From NCBI GenBank assembly GCA_016235875.1, contig JACRII010000059.1, positions 1 to 41,829 of the forward strand: a stretch of DNA of 41,829 bases, written 5' to 3'. Positions 18,054-26,361 of this stretch are shown piece by piece. This DNA is from Planctomycetota bacterium (lineage in GTDB: Bacteria; Planctomycetota; Brocadiia; Brocadiales; Brocadiaceae). The notes under the pieces are model-generated. The model was given only the letters and a program-made list of their open reading frames with translations, searched no databases and was not told the DNA's origin. A program made the translations under genes and the position numbers. Each line of letters begins with the position of its first letter. Position 1 is the first letter of the stretch.

Positions 18054-18113
18054 ACATAACATGAAGTTCACCGGCGCGGGCTTTTTTGCGTCCGGTGCAG
18101 CGGCTTGTTGGCC
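18054..18113 (-). other. Putative integron attC site (attC-B), 3' end of the R-M cassette
   Basis: Read on the minus strand, GGCCAACAAGCCGCTGCACC begins the site. The stem CACCGG-A-CGC pairs with GCGCCGGTG with one unpaired A, the typical extrahelical base. The site ends ATGTTATGT, so the distal R' box (GTTATGT) only partly fits GTTRRRY. The first 22 bases match attC-A (21120-21170) at about 18 positions. It overlaps the last 15 codons of the methyltransferase gene. Confidence 0.6.
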
Positions 18114-20260
18114 AGATATGTTGCCATTTCTTCAAATAGAATGAATTGCTTTGATTCTGTCGCGGTATAGAGAACCTCCCCCTTGGATGAGAGGATATTT
18201 GCAACATAGGAATCGACATCTTGCTCGCGTCGTTCAAGAAACGCTTCTTCCCTATCAAGACAGCAAAAATTGTGCGCCTCACACAGTAGCTGCCCCATTA
18301 AGATCACCTTGGCATCGGCCAGAGATACCGCAATCCCCGCAGACTTCAACATAGAAACCTGAGCGTTAGCTGTCTCGATTGCCGTATGCAACGCATCGTG
18401 GGTTGTATCACGCATATTCGCTTCCGATGACTTGCGGCACAAAAGTATAAGGTCCAGATGGATCGGTGACTTGGCCTGCTGCAGGGGCATTGAAACAGAC
18501 ATTTCCGCCTTGATGGGGTATGCTCGTGTACAAACAAAGCCAGCATGTCTTATGGCTTGATGAACAGCAGTCCAGCCGTTGTGTCTCGCGTGATGATATG
18601 AGAAGACAAGGAGCCCGTCGCTTTTAAGTACACGCCGACACTCCGCAAAGACGGATGTGAGCTTGCTTGTGAACAGGGACGCATCCGTATCTTGCACTTC
18701 TGCCTGATGCCGCGTAGTGTCCCGCGGCGACAAGTTCAGGACATGGTTCAGCCAGTAATAGAAGAAGTCGGCCAACTGAGAATAATGAACGTTGTCGAAA
18801 AACGGCGGGTCGGAAACAATGATATCTACAGAACAGTCGGGAATGTCGGTACAGCCTGAATCACCCTGGCTTATATAAACGCTGTCGCGATTATTCTGAA
18901 ACTCTTGATAAGATGCGGCGATGGGTGCGGAAAGAGGATGATTGAACCCACCCGCCTTGGCCCCTGAGTGTGAATCAATGACAACTTCTGTCGGATTCGC
19001 CTTGTAGTGAAGCGCACGTTCGATGCGGGAGTGATAAAGGCAGGAAAAGGCCCCAGACGACTTGGTTGTTCCCCATATATTTGCCTCAATGGGCATGAGT
19101 TCCGGCTTCAGAACGTGATTGGCAAACATGTGTCTTACCGCACCAGTTCCTTCTCCCTTGAATGAGGTGAACAAATTATTGAACTCGAGCGTTCCGGAAA
19201 ACAGACACGCAAACAGGCGACGAATATCGGGATTCTCTAGCGCACGTATAGCATCTGCGAGCTGCCTGATGCACAGGATGTGACGGTCAGAGAACAATTC
19301 ATGCCAATAGCGATAGTTGTGTTTGAGCATTTGATCAGTGTTATACCCTGATTCCACGCGAACTCGCGGAAGCCCATCAACAATCGAGCCATACTCTTCC
19401 GCTACCATCTTCTCCATTTCGTGGTCATATTCGTTCATCGACTCATAGACCTTGCGACCGTCCTGTAATAGAATCATCTTCGCATATCGGCGATAGGCAA
19501 GTGGTCCGTCAATGTCCTTCATTCTATCAACGAGCTTAAAGCGTGCATCGCAATGTGGACAATGGATATGGGGACCAGAGACCGTGCCGATCTGAGGGTT
19601 GAAGCGTTGTTGGCAGTATGGGCAGGACGCGTCTTCAGCGTCATATCTTGTGTGTGTAATTGCTCCGCATGCTGGGCATGATGCGCGCGCCGAGGGGTTT
19701 TTCTTGGGCATGGCGTTGGCGGAAAATATGCGACTCTTGAAGAGATCAATGGTTGCACTGCAATTTGGACATCCCACGACCTTGACCATGAAGTAGTAGA
19801 GTACCGTAGCCGGTTCGCCCTTTGCAGAGAGCGTCTCGAATAGTTTGAGCAACTTCGGTGCAACATTAGACTCCAGCACTCGGTAAGCCGCACCAATCTC
19901 ACGGTAATCGTAACGTGAAAAGGCAGCCTGGCAGGCTGTGACCGCAACCGGATTGATGTCGCGTCCCATAGACCTGCAACCGAGTTTAACGGCTTCGCCT
20001 ACGGTGACTCCACTACCCATAAAGGGGTCAAAAAGCGAAATCTGGTGAAAGTCGTTTGAGCCGTAATATCGTTGCCAGAAGTCTTCGCGATCATCCAAGC
20101 AAGACCCAAGAATGATGCCGCGAAACACGGTACCAAGCCTGCGCGCCCACCACTTATGAATGTAATAGACAGGGCGGTATACCTCTTTTCGCCAAGATTC
20201 CTGCTCGGCAATTTTGGAGAGGCGGGCAAAAGGAAACTGAGATTCGATCCACTTCGGCAT
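18068..20260 (-). CDS. DNA methyltransferase with zinc-ribbon insertion (DUF1156-like adenine/cytosine methylase)
   Basis: 730 aa. AdoMet-binding motif I DPFMGSG lies at 78-84 and the catalytic motif DPPF at 484-487. The long insert between them contains four CxxC pairs (C164/C167, C195/C198, C213/C216, C234/C237), enough for two zinc ribbons, probably in target recognition. The N-terminal HKWWARR is like that of DUF1156-type methylases seen in phage-defence loci. It should protect host DNA from the endonuclease encoded just upstream: that gene's stop is 5 bases before this ATG, so they form one transcript. The last 15 residues (LHRTQKSPRR end) are encoded by the attC-like hairpin, so the native C-terminus may have been replaced. 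Base composition is richer in G+C than in neighbouring chromosomal genes. Confidence 0.9.
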   Translation of the reverse strand: MPKWIESQFPFARLSKIAEQESWRKEVYRPVYYIHKWWARRLGTVFRGIILGSCLDDREDFWQRYYGSNDFHQISLFDPFMGSGVTVGEAVKLGCRSMGRDINPVAVTACQAAFSRYDYREIGAAYRVLESNVAPKLLKLFETLSAKGEPATVLYYFMVKVVGCPNCSATIDLFKSRIFSANAMPKKNPSARASCPACGAITHTRYDAEDASCPYCQQRFNPQIGTVSGPHIHCPHCDARFKLVDRMKDIDGPLAYRRYAKMILLQDGRKVYESMNEYDHEMEKMVAEEYGSIVDGLPRVRVESGYNTDQMLKHNYRYWHELFSDRHILCIRQLADAIRALENPDIRRLFACLFSGTLEFNNLFTSFKGEGTGAVRHMFANHVLKPELMPIEANIWGTTKSSGAFSCLYHSRIERALHYKANPTEVVIDSHSGAKAGGFNHPLSAPIAASYQEFQNNRDSVYISQGDSGCTDIPDCSVDIIVSDPPFFDNVHYSQLADFFYYWLNHVLNLSPRDTTRHQAEVQDTDASLFTSKLTSVFAECRRVLKSDGLLVFSYHHARHNGWTAVHQAIRHAGFVCTRAYPIKAEMSVSMPLQQAKSPIHLDLILLCRKSSEANMRDTTHDALHTAIETANAQVSMLKSAGIAVSLADAKVILMGQLLCEAHNFCCLDREEAFLERREQDVDSYVANILSSKGEVLYTATESKQFILFEEMATYLANKPLHRTQKSPRR

Positions 20261-20265
20261 CTATA

Positions 20266-21072
20266 TTACTCCATGTCCCCTGCGGTCAAGCACTCGTCGT
20301 CTGTGGCAGGGTCTGGTTCGTTCTCGCTCAGGGTCACGGGCTTGTCGGAATCCTTGTCGAGACGGTATGCATTAAATGAGTGTAATGTGCCTACAGATGG
20401 ATTTGGCACAGTCTTGGGAGTTATCTGGTTAGTTTTAAGGTCGAATTCATACCCCACGACTAGATTCACCGTCTCAACGCGGTTAAGCGTGCCCACTTTC
20501 TGAAAGCCGGGCGGCTGAACCCATGCCGAGGGAACAACAAGGGTGCGTGTTCCTGTGAGACCATCGGCGACGGCAAAGGGTGTGGGGGCCACGTACATCT
20601 TGCGATCACGGATCATGATGTCCCCGTAGCTGCCAAACCCTTTGACGCTCTTGTTCTTGTGCAGATAATCGTGATCGGCGTTGAGAAAATCGCCATGACA
20701 CAGGACAAGATCGATAACCGGATATTCTTTACCGACCTCATCTGCCGGGGGATAGCGACCGAAAACATAGAATACATCACGTCCGTTGTGAAAGCCTGTC
20801 GGTACTTGGCTGTTGCAATCATATGTAGATTCACGTCCCGGCCACGCAAGACCCTTGATCTCGTATCCCTCTGTGAATGCGACAAAAGCAAAATCCGGAT
20901 ATGAATTCCGTCCGCTCTTGTCAAAATTGACTCCAATCTCGTGCAGCCTCGCCTCGAACCAGTTCTGGAAGTGGAACTCCTTATCGGTTCTGCTTACTCG
21001 CCGAATCAGGACACCATTGATGATTGCTTCTGCACACGCTCTGAAGACATCGAAAACTTTCGTCGGTTTCAT
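20266..21072 (-). CDS. Type II-like restriction endonuclease, PD-(D/E)xK fold
   Basis: 268 aa. The nuclease core is clear near the N-terminus: SYPDF with D60, then YEIKG with E71 and K73, the PD-x(n)-ExK signature. The rest is not recognised; aromatic and basic stretches around 110-190 may read DNA sequence. Five bases separate its stop from the methyltransferase ATG, and both lie between two attC-like hairpins, so the pair looks like a complete mobile restriction-modification unit. Its specificity cannot be predicted from sequence. No promoter is clear in the 110 bp before the ATG, which include attC-A; cassette genes are often transcribed from outside. Confidence 0.8.
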   Translation of the reverse strand: MKPTKVFDVFRACAEAIINGVLIRRVSRTDKEFHFQNWFEARLHEIGVNFDKSGRNSYPDFAFVAFTEGYEIKGLAWPGRESTYDCNSQVPTGFHNGRDVFYVFGRYPPADEVGKEYPVIDLVLCHGDFLNADHDYLHKNKSVKGFGSYGDIMIRDRKMYVAPTPFAVADGLTGTRTLVVPSAWVQPPGFQKVGTLNRVETVNLVVGYEFDLKTNQITPKTVPNPSVGTLHSFNAYRLDKDSDKPVTLSENEPDPATDDECLTAGDME

Positions 21073-21119
21073 GTTCCATCCTTTGTATTACGTTTGGGAA
21101 TAGCCATCCATCATCTTCC

Positions 21120-21170
21120 GGCCAACGCCTTGCCAGTGACCGGCTTGTCCGGTCTAGTGGCATGTTGGGC
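21120..21170 (-). other. Putative integron attC site (attC-A)
   Basis: Minus-strand start GCCCAAC (fits RYYYAAC), end GTTGGCC (6 of 7 complementary to it). The inner stem pairs TGCCACTAGACCGG with CCGGTCACTGGCA, leaving one extra base, and the loop is ACAAG. Length about 51 bp. It lies 17 bp after the stop of the 399-aa gene and 48 bp before the endonuclease start, where an attC of a gene cassette is expected. Confidence 0.62.
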
Positions 21171-21187
21171 GATTCTGCATACACCTT

Positions 21188-22387
21188 CTATCTTTTGGCC
21201 CACTGAGCATTCCGAAAATAACCCAAATCAGCCTGAATGCCGATAACTTGCTTCTCACTTTCTGACGTCCATTCGGGCATATGGATGTATGCGAGGTCGG
21301 AAGAGTATCCGACCTCTGATGTGCCTGATCGGTCGGTAGCGATCCCCACAACCGTTGTGACTCCAGTAAGCCTGCCCCGGATGACTAAGCATCTCAGAAA
21401 TAGCTCCCGCACTCTGTACTTTCTATCGGAACTCTTACCGATCAAGAATACAAATGCCGTTTCGGCGTAGCCTTGTACTGCCCGCGAAGCTACTTTCAAT
21501 TCCGGGTTTTCAAGAAACTCTATAAATGACTCCGCAAGTACTGCACGGTGTGCTCTCGGTTGTAGCGCCATTGTTACTAAAGCGAGCTGGTTATCCGTTA
21601 CTTCCCTACTATGCATGTCGAACATCCCATCTGCGAGCAGGTCACTGGCGTAGTGCTCAATGAGTCGGTCCCAGATGTATGAATCATTCATGTCCGTTTG
21701 AATAGCAGCATATTCATCGGATTCAGAAAAACCTTTCCACAGGTCATCGTGCAAAATGAGCCTGTCAGGTTGTTCATGTGTGTCTGCTTTAAGGTTGAAT
21801 GAACGCCCATGCGACAGGTAAAGCGCGACAAGATCTTCAATACCCCCACCAGCGAACATCAGCTTAACGCCATTCGTGACTAAAGCTTCACTGGCCTTCA
21901 GAAACTCAACAAAATCCGTGATAGTGTCAAGAGCGCTAAAGACGATACCGACGCTATATTCATCACATATGTGAATAAATCCATTCCCTAGGTCGCCCCA
22001 TTTTAGCGGGACGTGGCCTCTACCGCCCAATGAAACGGATACGCGGTGATATTGCCGTTCGTCCTTTTTGGGCAATGTAATTGTTCGTCCGTCATGACGC
22101 ACGATTTCATTTACAGTATCAAGCCAGCGCTCAGCACCCCAGATTTGCGCCGCCGACTTTTCAATTGCGGCCTTCCTCCATCGCTCCCAACCAGTTTTGT
22201 CGCCGGTATCTTTATATTCGTTCTCCTTAACGGAAATGATGACGATATGAGGGCCGCATACCACCAGGCAATCACAAAGCTCCTTGTCCTTTTTGCCCTT
22301 CGGATTTGAATGCGTCCACAATCTTAGAAATGATCGTTCGCAAAGGCTGGCGACAAACTTTTCCGAAGGAGTTATTCCGTGTGCCAT
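21188..22387 (-). CDS. Nuclease-related protein of unknown function (possible PD-(D/E)xK variant), cassette-borne
   Basis: 399 aa, not recognised as a named family. Near the N-terminus, KELCDCLVV-x-IVIISVKEN (D39 and K54 with S52-V-K) resembles the core of NERD or restriction-endonuclease-like proteins that have lost the usual acidic residue before the lysine. The remaining 340 residues are alpha/beta and show no known motif. GAGGAAG lies about ten bases before the ATG. The stop is followed after 17 bp by the attC-A hairpin, as in integron cassettes. Composition is like that of the neighbouring R-M cassette. It may be an extra defence gene. A GTTTGGC box just upstream (complement of 22408-22414) might be the other cassette end, but this is weak. 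Confidence 0.6.
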   Translation of the reverse strand: MAHGITPSEKFVASLCERSFLRLWTHSNPKGKKDKELCDCLVVCGPHIVIISVKENEYKDTGDKTGWERWRKAAIEKSAAQIWGAERWLDTVNEIVRHDGRTITLPKKDERQYHRVSVSLGGRGHVPLKWGDLGNGFIHICDEYSVGIVFSALDTITDFVEFLKASEALVTNGVKLMFAGGGIEDLVALYLSHGRSFNLKADTHEQPDRLILHDDLWKGFSESDEYAAIQTDMNDSYIWDRLIEHYASDLLADGMFDMHSREVTDNQLALVTMALQPRAHRAVLAESFIEFLENPELKVASRAVQGYAETAFVFLIGKSSDRKYRVRELFLRCLVIRGRLTGVTTVVGIATDRSGTSEVGYSSDLAYIHMPEWTSESEKQVIGIQADLGYFRNAQWAKR

Positions 22388-22534
22388 TTCAATTCTTCCT
22401 CAATGACGCCAAACAAATTATTATACAGTTTCTGCCTTTTATCAGAGCTGAATCTTAAAGTCAAGGGAAATGTAATACCTAAAAACTCCATACCACAGAG
22501 GCCACAGCGTGGCGAAGCCAAAACCAAAAAATAG

Positions 22535-22858
22535 CACACAGATTACGCAGATTAAACAGATTTATACAGATTATGCAGCTTAAAAATCTATGCTAAAAAA
22601 GCAAGGTTTTATAAATTTGTTATACAGATTTCTTCGCTGGTTCAATCGTCCTCGATTGAACCGAAACATTTGGTATAATTCCATCTCACAGCACGAGTTC
22701 AAGCTTTAGAGTACCGTTCAAATATATGGTTCAATCTGCAAGATAGAACCAGCCTTGGATATGCTATTGCACGACTAAATTGTGGGATTCAGGTTACAAA
22801 CCTGAACCCGCTGTGTATTATTTAATATCTTTATCTGTGTAATCAGTGAAATCTGTGG
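22535..22858. repeat. Composite repeat block between the cassette region and ahbD
   Basis: The 507-bp gap holds no gene. CACAGATTACGCAGAT (22537-22552) is mirrored by the related ATCTGTGTAATCAGTGAAAT (22833-22852), a common dispersed repeat. Between them sit the element at 22636-22753 and a further hairpin TTCAGGTT-ACA-AACCTGAA (22788-22806). Only short degenerate repeat pieces (ACCACAGAGG near 22493) are seen outside the block. Confidence 0.6.
22636..22753 (+). repeat. GCTGGTTC palindromic element, long copy (118 bp)
   Basis: It begins GCTGGTTCAATCGTCCTCGA and ends AGAACCAGC, giving terminal inverted repeats, with a 10-bp stem GGTTCAATCG / CGATTGAACC at the left and GGTTCAATCT / AGATAGAACC at the right. 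The reverse complement of 28848-28963 aligns along its whole length, with the first 27 bases identical and the last 27 differing at two positions. Confidence 0.75.
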
Positions 22859-22894
22859 TTCCAAACTCTTTTATTAGTCAGAGGTTCTGCTTCG

Positions 22895-24139
22895 TTATTC
22901 TTTACCTGCCCTGGCCATCTTCGGTTGATAGATGCAGTAAGGCTCTTCGGCAAGATAGTTGCCCGTGTCATAGAATGCACGTGCCCTGCAACCTTCGCAG
23001 ACCTTCTTGTACTCACATGCACCGCATTTACCTTCCAATAAATCTGGGTCGCGCAGTTTTTGAAAGACAGGAGAATCGTTCCAGATATCTACAAATTTTT
23101 GTTTCTTCACATGACCCGCCTCAACGGGCAAATAACCGCACGGGAAAACCTCTCCCTTGTGTGAAACGAAGCACACACCCGTGCCGGCCAGGCATCCCTT
23201 CGTCATGGCAGCCATGCCGTGTGTTTTGGGAGAGATGGTAATTCCTTCCTCTTTAGCGCGTTCTCTCATGATACGGAAATAGTGGGGGGCACAGGTAGCT
23301 TTGGTTTGAATTTTTGCCTCTTTGGAAAGATCATAGAAATGATTGAGCACCTCTTCATATTTCTTTGGGTGAAGCATCTGGTCATCGGCAATCTGAACGC
23401 CGCATCCTACGGGCACCAGCATAAAGATATGTATCGCATCAGCGCCCATTTTTAAGGCCATATTATAAAGATCGTCGATCTGTTCAACGTTATGTTTTGC
23501 AATGGTGCAATTGATTTGCATGCTCATGCCCAGGTCTTTCAGCCTTTTAAATCCTGCGATTGACCGTTCAAACGAGCCGGGTATCTTCCGGAATTCGTCA
23601 TGGGTCTTGGCATCAGCGCCGTCGAAGCTGATGGATACCCTGGCAATTCCTGCATCAACAATTTTCCTGGCAGTAGCATCATCAACCAATGTCCCATTCG
23701 TTGCCAGTGCAACACTCAATCCCTTGCTGACGGCATATTTTGCGATGTCAAAGATATCGGGCCTAAAGAGGGGTTCGCCGCCACTGAGTACCAGGATGGG
23801 TCTGCCGGTCTCAGCCACGGCATCTACAAAGGCAAATGCCTCCTGTGTAGTCATATCGTCTTTGGCAAGGGTGGTGCTCACATCTAATCGGCGGCAATGG
23901 ACGCATTCCAGATTACACCCTACCGTGGTCTCCCAGAAAACCAGACGTAATTGGTTCTTCATGTTCTTCATGTATTCTACTGCAGGTTTACCAGAAGTGT
24001 CGTCTTTTATGCGCGAATAGGTTTCTCTTATTGTTTCAGGATGGCCGCCGTGTCCGTGTGATGCAGGATGACCGCCATGACCGTGAGATGTTGGATGACC
24101 GCCTGGATGTTGTCCGTGTGGATGTTGTGGATGCGACAT
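22895..24139 (-). CDS. ahbD: AhbD-like radical SAM/SPASM haem b synthase with His-rich N-terminus
   Basis: 414 aa from the ATG at 24139, chosen because GGAGG lies 6 bases upstream. The radical SAM cluster CNLECVHC has C75, C79 and C82. The SPASM region at the C-terminus (GKCGACEYKKVCEGCRAR and nearby CLAGTG) binds further iron-sulfur clusters. The best match is AhbD, which decarboxylates iron-coproporphyrin III to haem b in the sirohaem-dependent pathway; the closely related AhbC and NirJ cannot be fully excluded. The first 34 residues hold 11 histidines, with the unit SHGHGGHP twice, which AhbD enzymes do not usually have; a metal-binding tail is inferred. An imperfect palindrome GTAATA-N5-TATTAC (24194-24210) lies upstream. 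Confidence 0.82.
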   Translation of the reverse strand: MSHPQHPHGQHPGGHPTSHGHGGHPASHGHGGHPETIRETYSRIKDDTSGKPAVEYMKNMKNQLRLVFWETTVGCNLECVHCRRLDVSTTLAKDDMTTQEAFAFVDAVAETGRPILVLSGGEPLFRPDIFDIAKYAVSKGLSVALATNGTLVDDATARKIVDAGIARVSISFDGADAKTHDEFRKIPGSFERSIAGFKRLKDLGMSMQINCTIAKHNVEQIDDLYNMALKMGADAIHIFMLVPVGCGVQIADDQMLHPKKYEEVLNHFYDLSKEAKIQTKATCAPHYFRIMRERAKEEGITISPKTHGMAAMTKGCLAGTGVCFVSHKGEVFPCGYLPVEAGHVKKQKFVDIWNDSPVFQKLRDPDLLEGKCGACEYKKVCEGCRARAFYDTGNYLAEEPYCIYQPKMARAGKE

Positions 24140-24193
24140 GTTTTCCTCCGATTGCAATAAATTAAAAATGATTTTAATATGCTGAATGTTATA

Positions 24194-24210
24194 GTAATAC
24201 TAAATATTAC
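24194..24210. promoter_or_regulatory. Palindrome upstream of ahbD, possible operator
   Basis: GTAATA and TATTAC separated by 5 bases, about 55 bp before the ahbD start, in a very A/T-rich stretch (24140-24240) where a promoter is expected. No convincing -35/-10 pair could be set. Confidence 0.25.
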
Positions 24211-24352
24211 AAGATTATTATAAAGGAACAATCATTGTCTGGTCAATTAAGAAAACAATCTTTTCTGATGGATTCCCATTTTATCGTCTGCAGTGTTGCA
24301 TGATTTCATACCAGCTAACGATACATGCGTATTTGCCAATCGACGTTACTTT

Positions 24353-24381
24353 GTAGGGGCGGGTTTCAAACCCGCCCCTAC
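24353..24381. repeat. Perfect 29-bp GTAGGGGCG palindrome, intergenic copy
   Basis: Arms GTAGGGGCGGGTTT and AAACCCGCCCCTAC (14 bp each) around a single C. Same family as the in-gene hairpins at 1829 and 9734. The remaining parts of the 24140-24572 gap show only an A/T-rich ahbD upstream region and an inverted repeat CCCTCCC / GGGGGAGG at 24529-24547. Confidence 0.8.
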
Positions 24382-24572
24382 GAGTTCACACATGTTATTA
24401 CTTTTTGTTTCTGCAATGCCGTGCTGTATCATGCTTCTTTAAACTTGACAACATGTTACACCGTTGATAACATCTGCGTAACGTGATAAATTAGGTCGCC
24501 TTAGGCGACTGCTCAATTTGAAACAATCCCTCCCGTCAAGGGGGAGGAACTGACACTTTGGAATTCCTTAGC

Positions 24573-26147
24573 ATGAACAGGATCTTTATTTACGATACGA
24601 CACTACGTGACGGCAGCCAGGGCGAGGGCATTTCTTTTTCGTTACAGGACAAACTTGCCATCACCTTGAAATTAGACGATCTTGGGGTGGACTACATTGA
24701 AGGCGGCTATCCAATAGCCAATCCCAAAGATGAATCATACTTCCAGGAAGTAAAATCCTTGAAGCTGCGACACGCTAAAATTGCCGCTTTCGGCAGCACA
24801 CGCAGGGCGGATAAGCGTGTTGCGGACGATAAAAATGTGAATGCGCTGTTATCAGCGGAAACACCTGTTGTGACCATCGTCGGAAAAAGCTGGGATTTTC
24901 AGGTGACGGACGTATTGAAAGTCTCACTGGATGAAAATCTGAAAATGGTTTCTGATACCATTGCGTATCTTAAGGCAAAAAATAGAGAGGTCTTTTTTGA
25001 TGCCGAGCATTTTTTTGATGGATATAAAAAAAATCGGGAGTATGCCTTAAAGGCGCTTCAGGTAGCCCAATCTGCAGGCGCAGATGCTATCGTATTATGC
25101 GATACCAATGGGGGCAGTTTACCTGCAGAAATTGCCGAGATTGTCAGTGATGTCAGAGAAAAATTAAAGGACGCTCTGTTAAGTATACACGTCCATAACG
25201 ATGGCGACCTCGCCGTGGCCAATACACTTGTTGCGATTGACAACGGTGTCAGACAGGTACAGGGGACGATTAATGGCTTTGGAGAGCGCTGCGGGAATGC
25301 AGACCTGTGCTCCATTATTCCCAACCTGGTCTTGAAGAAGGGGTATCATTGTTTGGGAGACGGGGGGCTTAAGAAATTGACTGAAGTTTCCCGGTACGTT
25401 TACGAGGTGGCAAATCTCCTTTTGCGTCCTAATCAGCCCTTCGTTGGAACCAGCGCCTTTGCCCACAAAGGTGGATTGCACGTTAATGCTGTTCAGAAAA
25501 AGAGGGAGACGTATGAACACATTCCGCCCGAATCGGTGGGGAACGAAAGAAAGATATTAATATCTGAGCTGTCGGGCAGTTCTACGATTCTGGCAAAGAT
25601 AGAGAAGTTTAATCTAACCCATGATAGTAATCTCATGAGGGCCATCCTTGAAGAGGTTCAAAATCTGGAGAATGAAGGGTATCAATTTGAATCTGCCGAG
25701 GCGTCCTTTGAATTACTTGCAAGGAAGAAGATTGGCAGATACAAGAGTTTTTTTGACCTCGAAGGGTTTCGGGTAATTGTTGAGAAACGGGAAAACGGAT
25801 TGCCCGTAACGGAGGCAACGGTTAAGGTAAAAGTAGACGGTGTCCAGGAACTCTCCGCAAGCGAGGGTGCAGGTCCGGTAAATGCCCTGGATTCCGCATT
25901 GCGCAAGGCTTTAGAGCGGTTCTACCCATCATTAAGGGACATGAAACTTGTGGATTATAAGGTGCGGGTGATTAATCCGCGAAAAGGGACTGCTGCTAAG
26001 GTACGGGTGATTATTGAGTCGCAGGACAAGGAAGGCGTCTGGAACACCGTCGGCGTATCCGAGAACCTGATTGATGCAAGCTGGCACGCCCTTGTGGACA
26101 GCATCGAGTATAAATTGCTGAAAGAACAGGAAAATAAATCTGGGTAG
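24573..26147 (+). CDS. cimA: (R)-citramalate synthase
   Basis: 524 aa. The HMGL-like TIM barrel begins with [17 protein letters not shown] (7-23); HVHNDGD carries the metal-binding histidines, and the C-terminal LeuA dimerisation/allosteric domain covers about 395-520. The enzyme condenses pyruvate with acetyl-CoA to (R)-citramalate, the entry to isoleucine that bypasses threonine deaminase. The ATG at 24573 fits the family start; a TTG at 24558 follows a GGAGG but that belongs to a repeat. Length and the [12 protein letters not shown] signature separate it from 2-isopropylmalate synthase. Its C-terminal domain suggests feedback by isoleucine, as in characterised CimA. Confidence 0.94.
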   Translation: MNRIFIYDTTLRDGSQGEGISFSLQDKLAITLKLDDLGVDYIEGGYPIANPKDESYFQEVKSLKLRHAKIAAFGSTRRADKRVADDKNVNALLSAETPVVTIVGKSWDFQVTDVLKVSLDENLKMVSDTIAYLKAKNREVFFDAEHFFDGYKKNREYALKALQVAQSAGADAIVLCDTNGGSLPAEIAEIVSDVREKLKDALLSIHVHNDGDLAVANTLVAIDNGVRQVQGTINGFGERCGNADLCSIIPNLVLKKGYHCLGDGGLKKLTEVSRYVYEVANLLLRPNQPFVGTSAFAHKGGLHVNAVQKKRETYEHIPPESVGNERKILISELSGSSTILAKIEKFNLTHDSNLMRAILEEVQNLENEGYQFESAEASFELLARKKIGRYKSFFDLEGFRVIVEKRENGLPVTEATVKVKVDGVQELSASEGAGPVNALDSALRKALERFYPSLRDMKLVDYKVRVINPRKGTAAKVRVIIESQDKEGVWNTVGVSENLIDASWHALVDSIEYKLLKEQENKSG

Positions 26148-26189
26148 GGTGGATTAAGTAAATACGAATCCACCAGGAAAAAATCTAAA

Positions 26190-26287
26190 GTAAGACAGGA
26201 TGTGTAATTTCATTCTGTGGTGGTAGGGGTTTCCTCCTGCCACCACAGATTTAGTATCCTGTCCATCCCGTTTATCCTGTCTTGTTT
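26190..26287. repeat. Hairpin and dispersed repeat after cimA
   Basis: CTGTGGTGGTAGG pairs with CCTGCCACCACAG with one mismatch (26215-26248), a strong hairpin that may end cimA transcription. It is flanked by GACAGGAT (26194) and ATCCTGTCCATCC-type repeat units, which recur at about 29010 and 29452. Confidence 0.6.
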
Positions 26288-26361
26288 TTTGTGATTGATG
26301 AACTTCGTTTTACCCATTTACGTAGATAACCAATGACGATTACTTTCAACAGGAGGGATTT

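Noticed and set aside
17857-18282. Minus-strand frame at the end of lysC and the attC region
   Set aside because: It overlaps two well-supported genes in other frames and has no domain.
22404-22418. Third attC or attI end upstream of the 399-aa gene
   Set aside because: Only a single GTTTGGC-like box is present, with no paired stem, so it is mentioned but not called.
22535-22858. CRISPR-like array suggested by repeated CAGATT units
   Set aside because: Units are irregular, inverted and without equal-length spacers; no cas gene is nearby.
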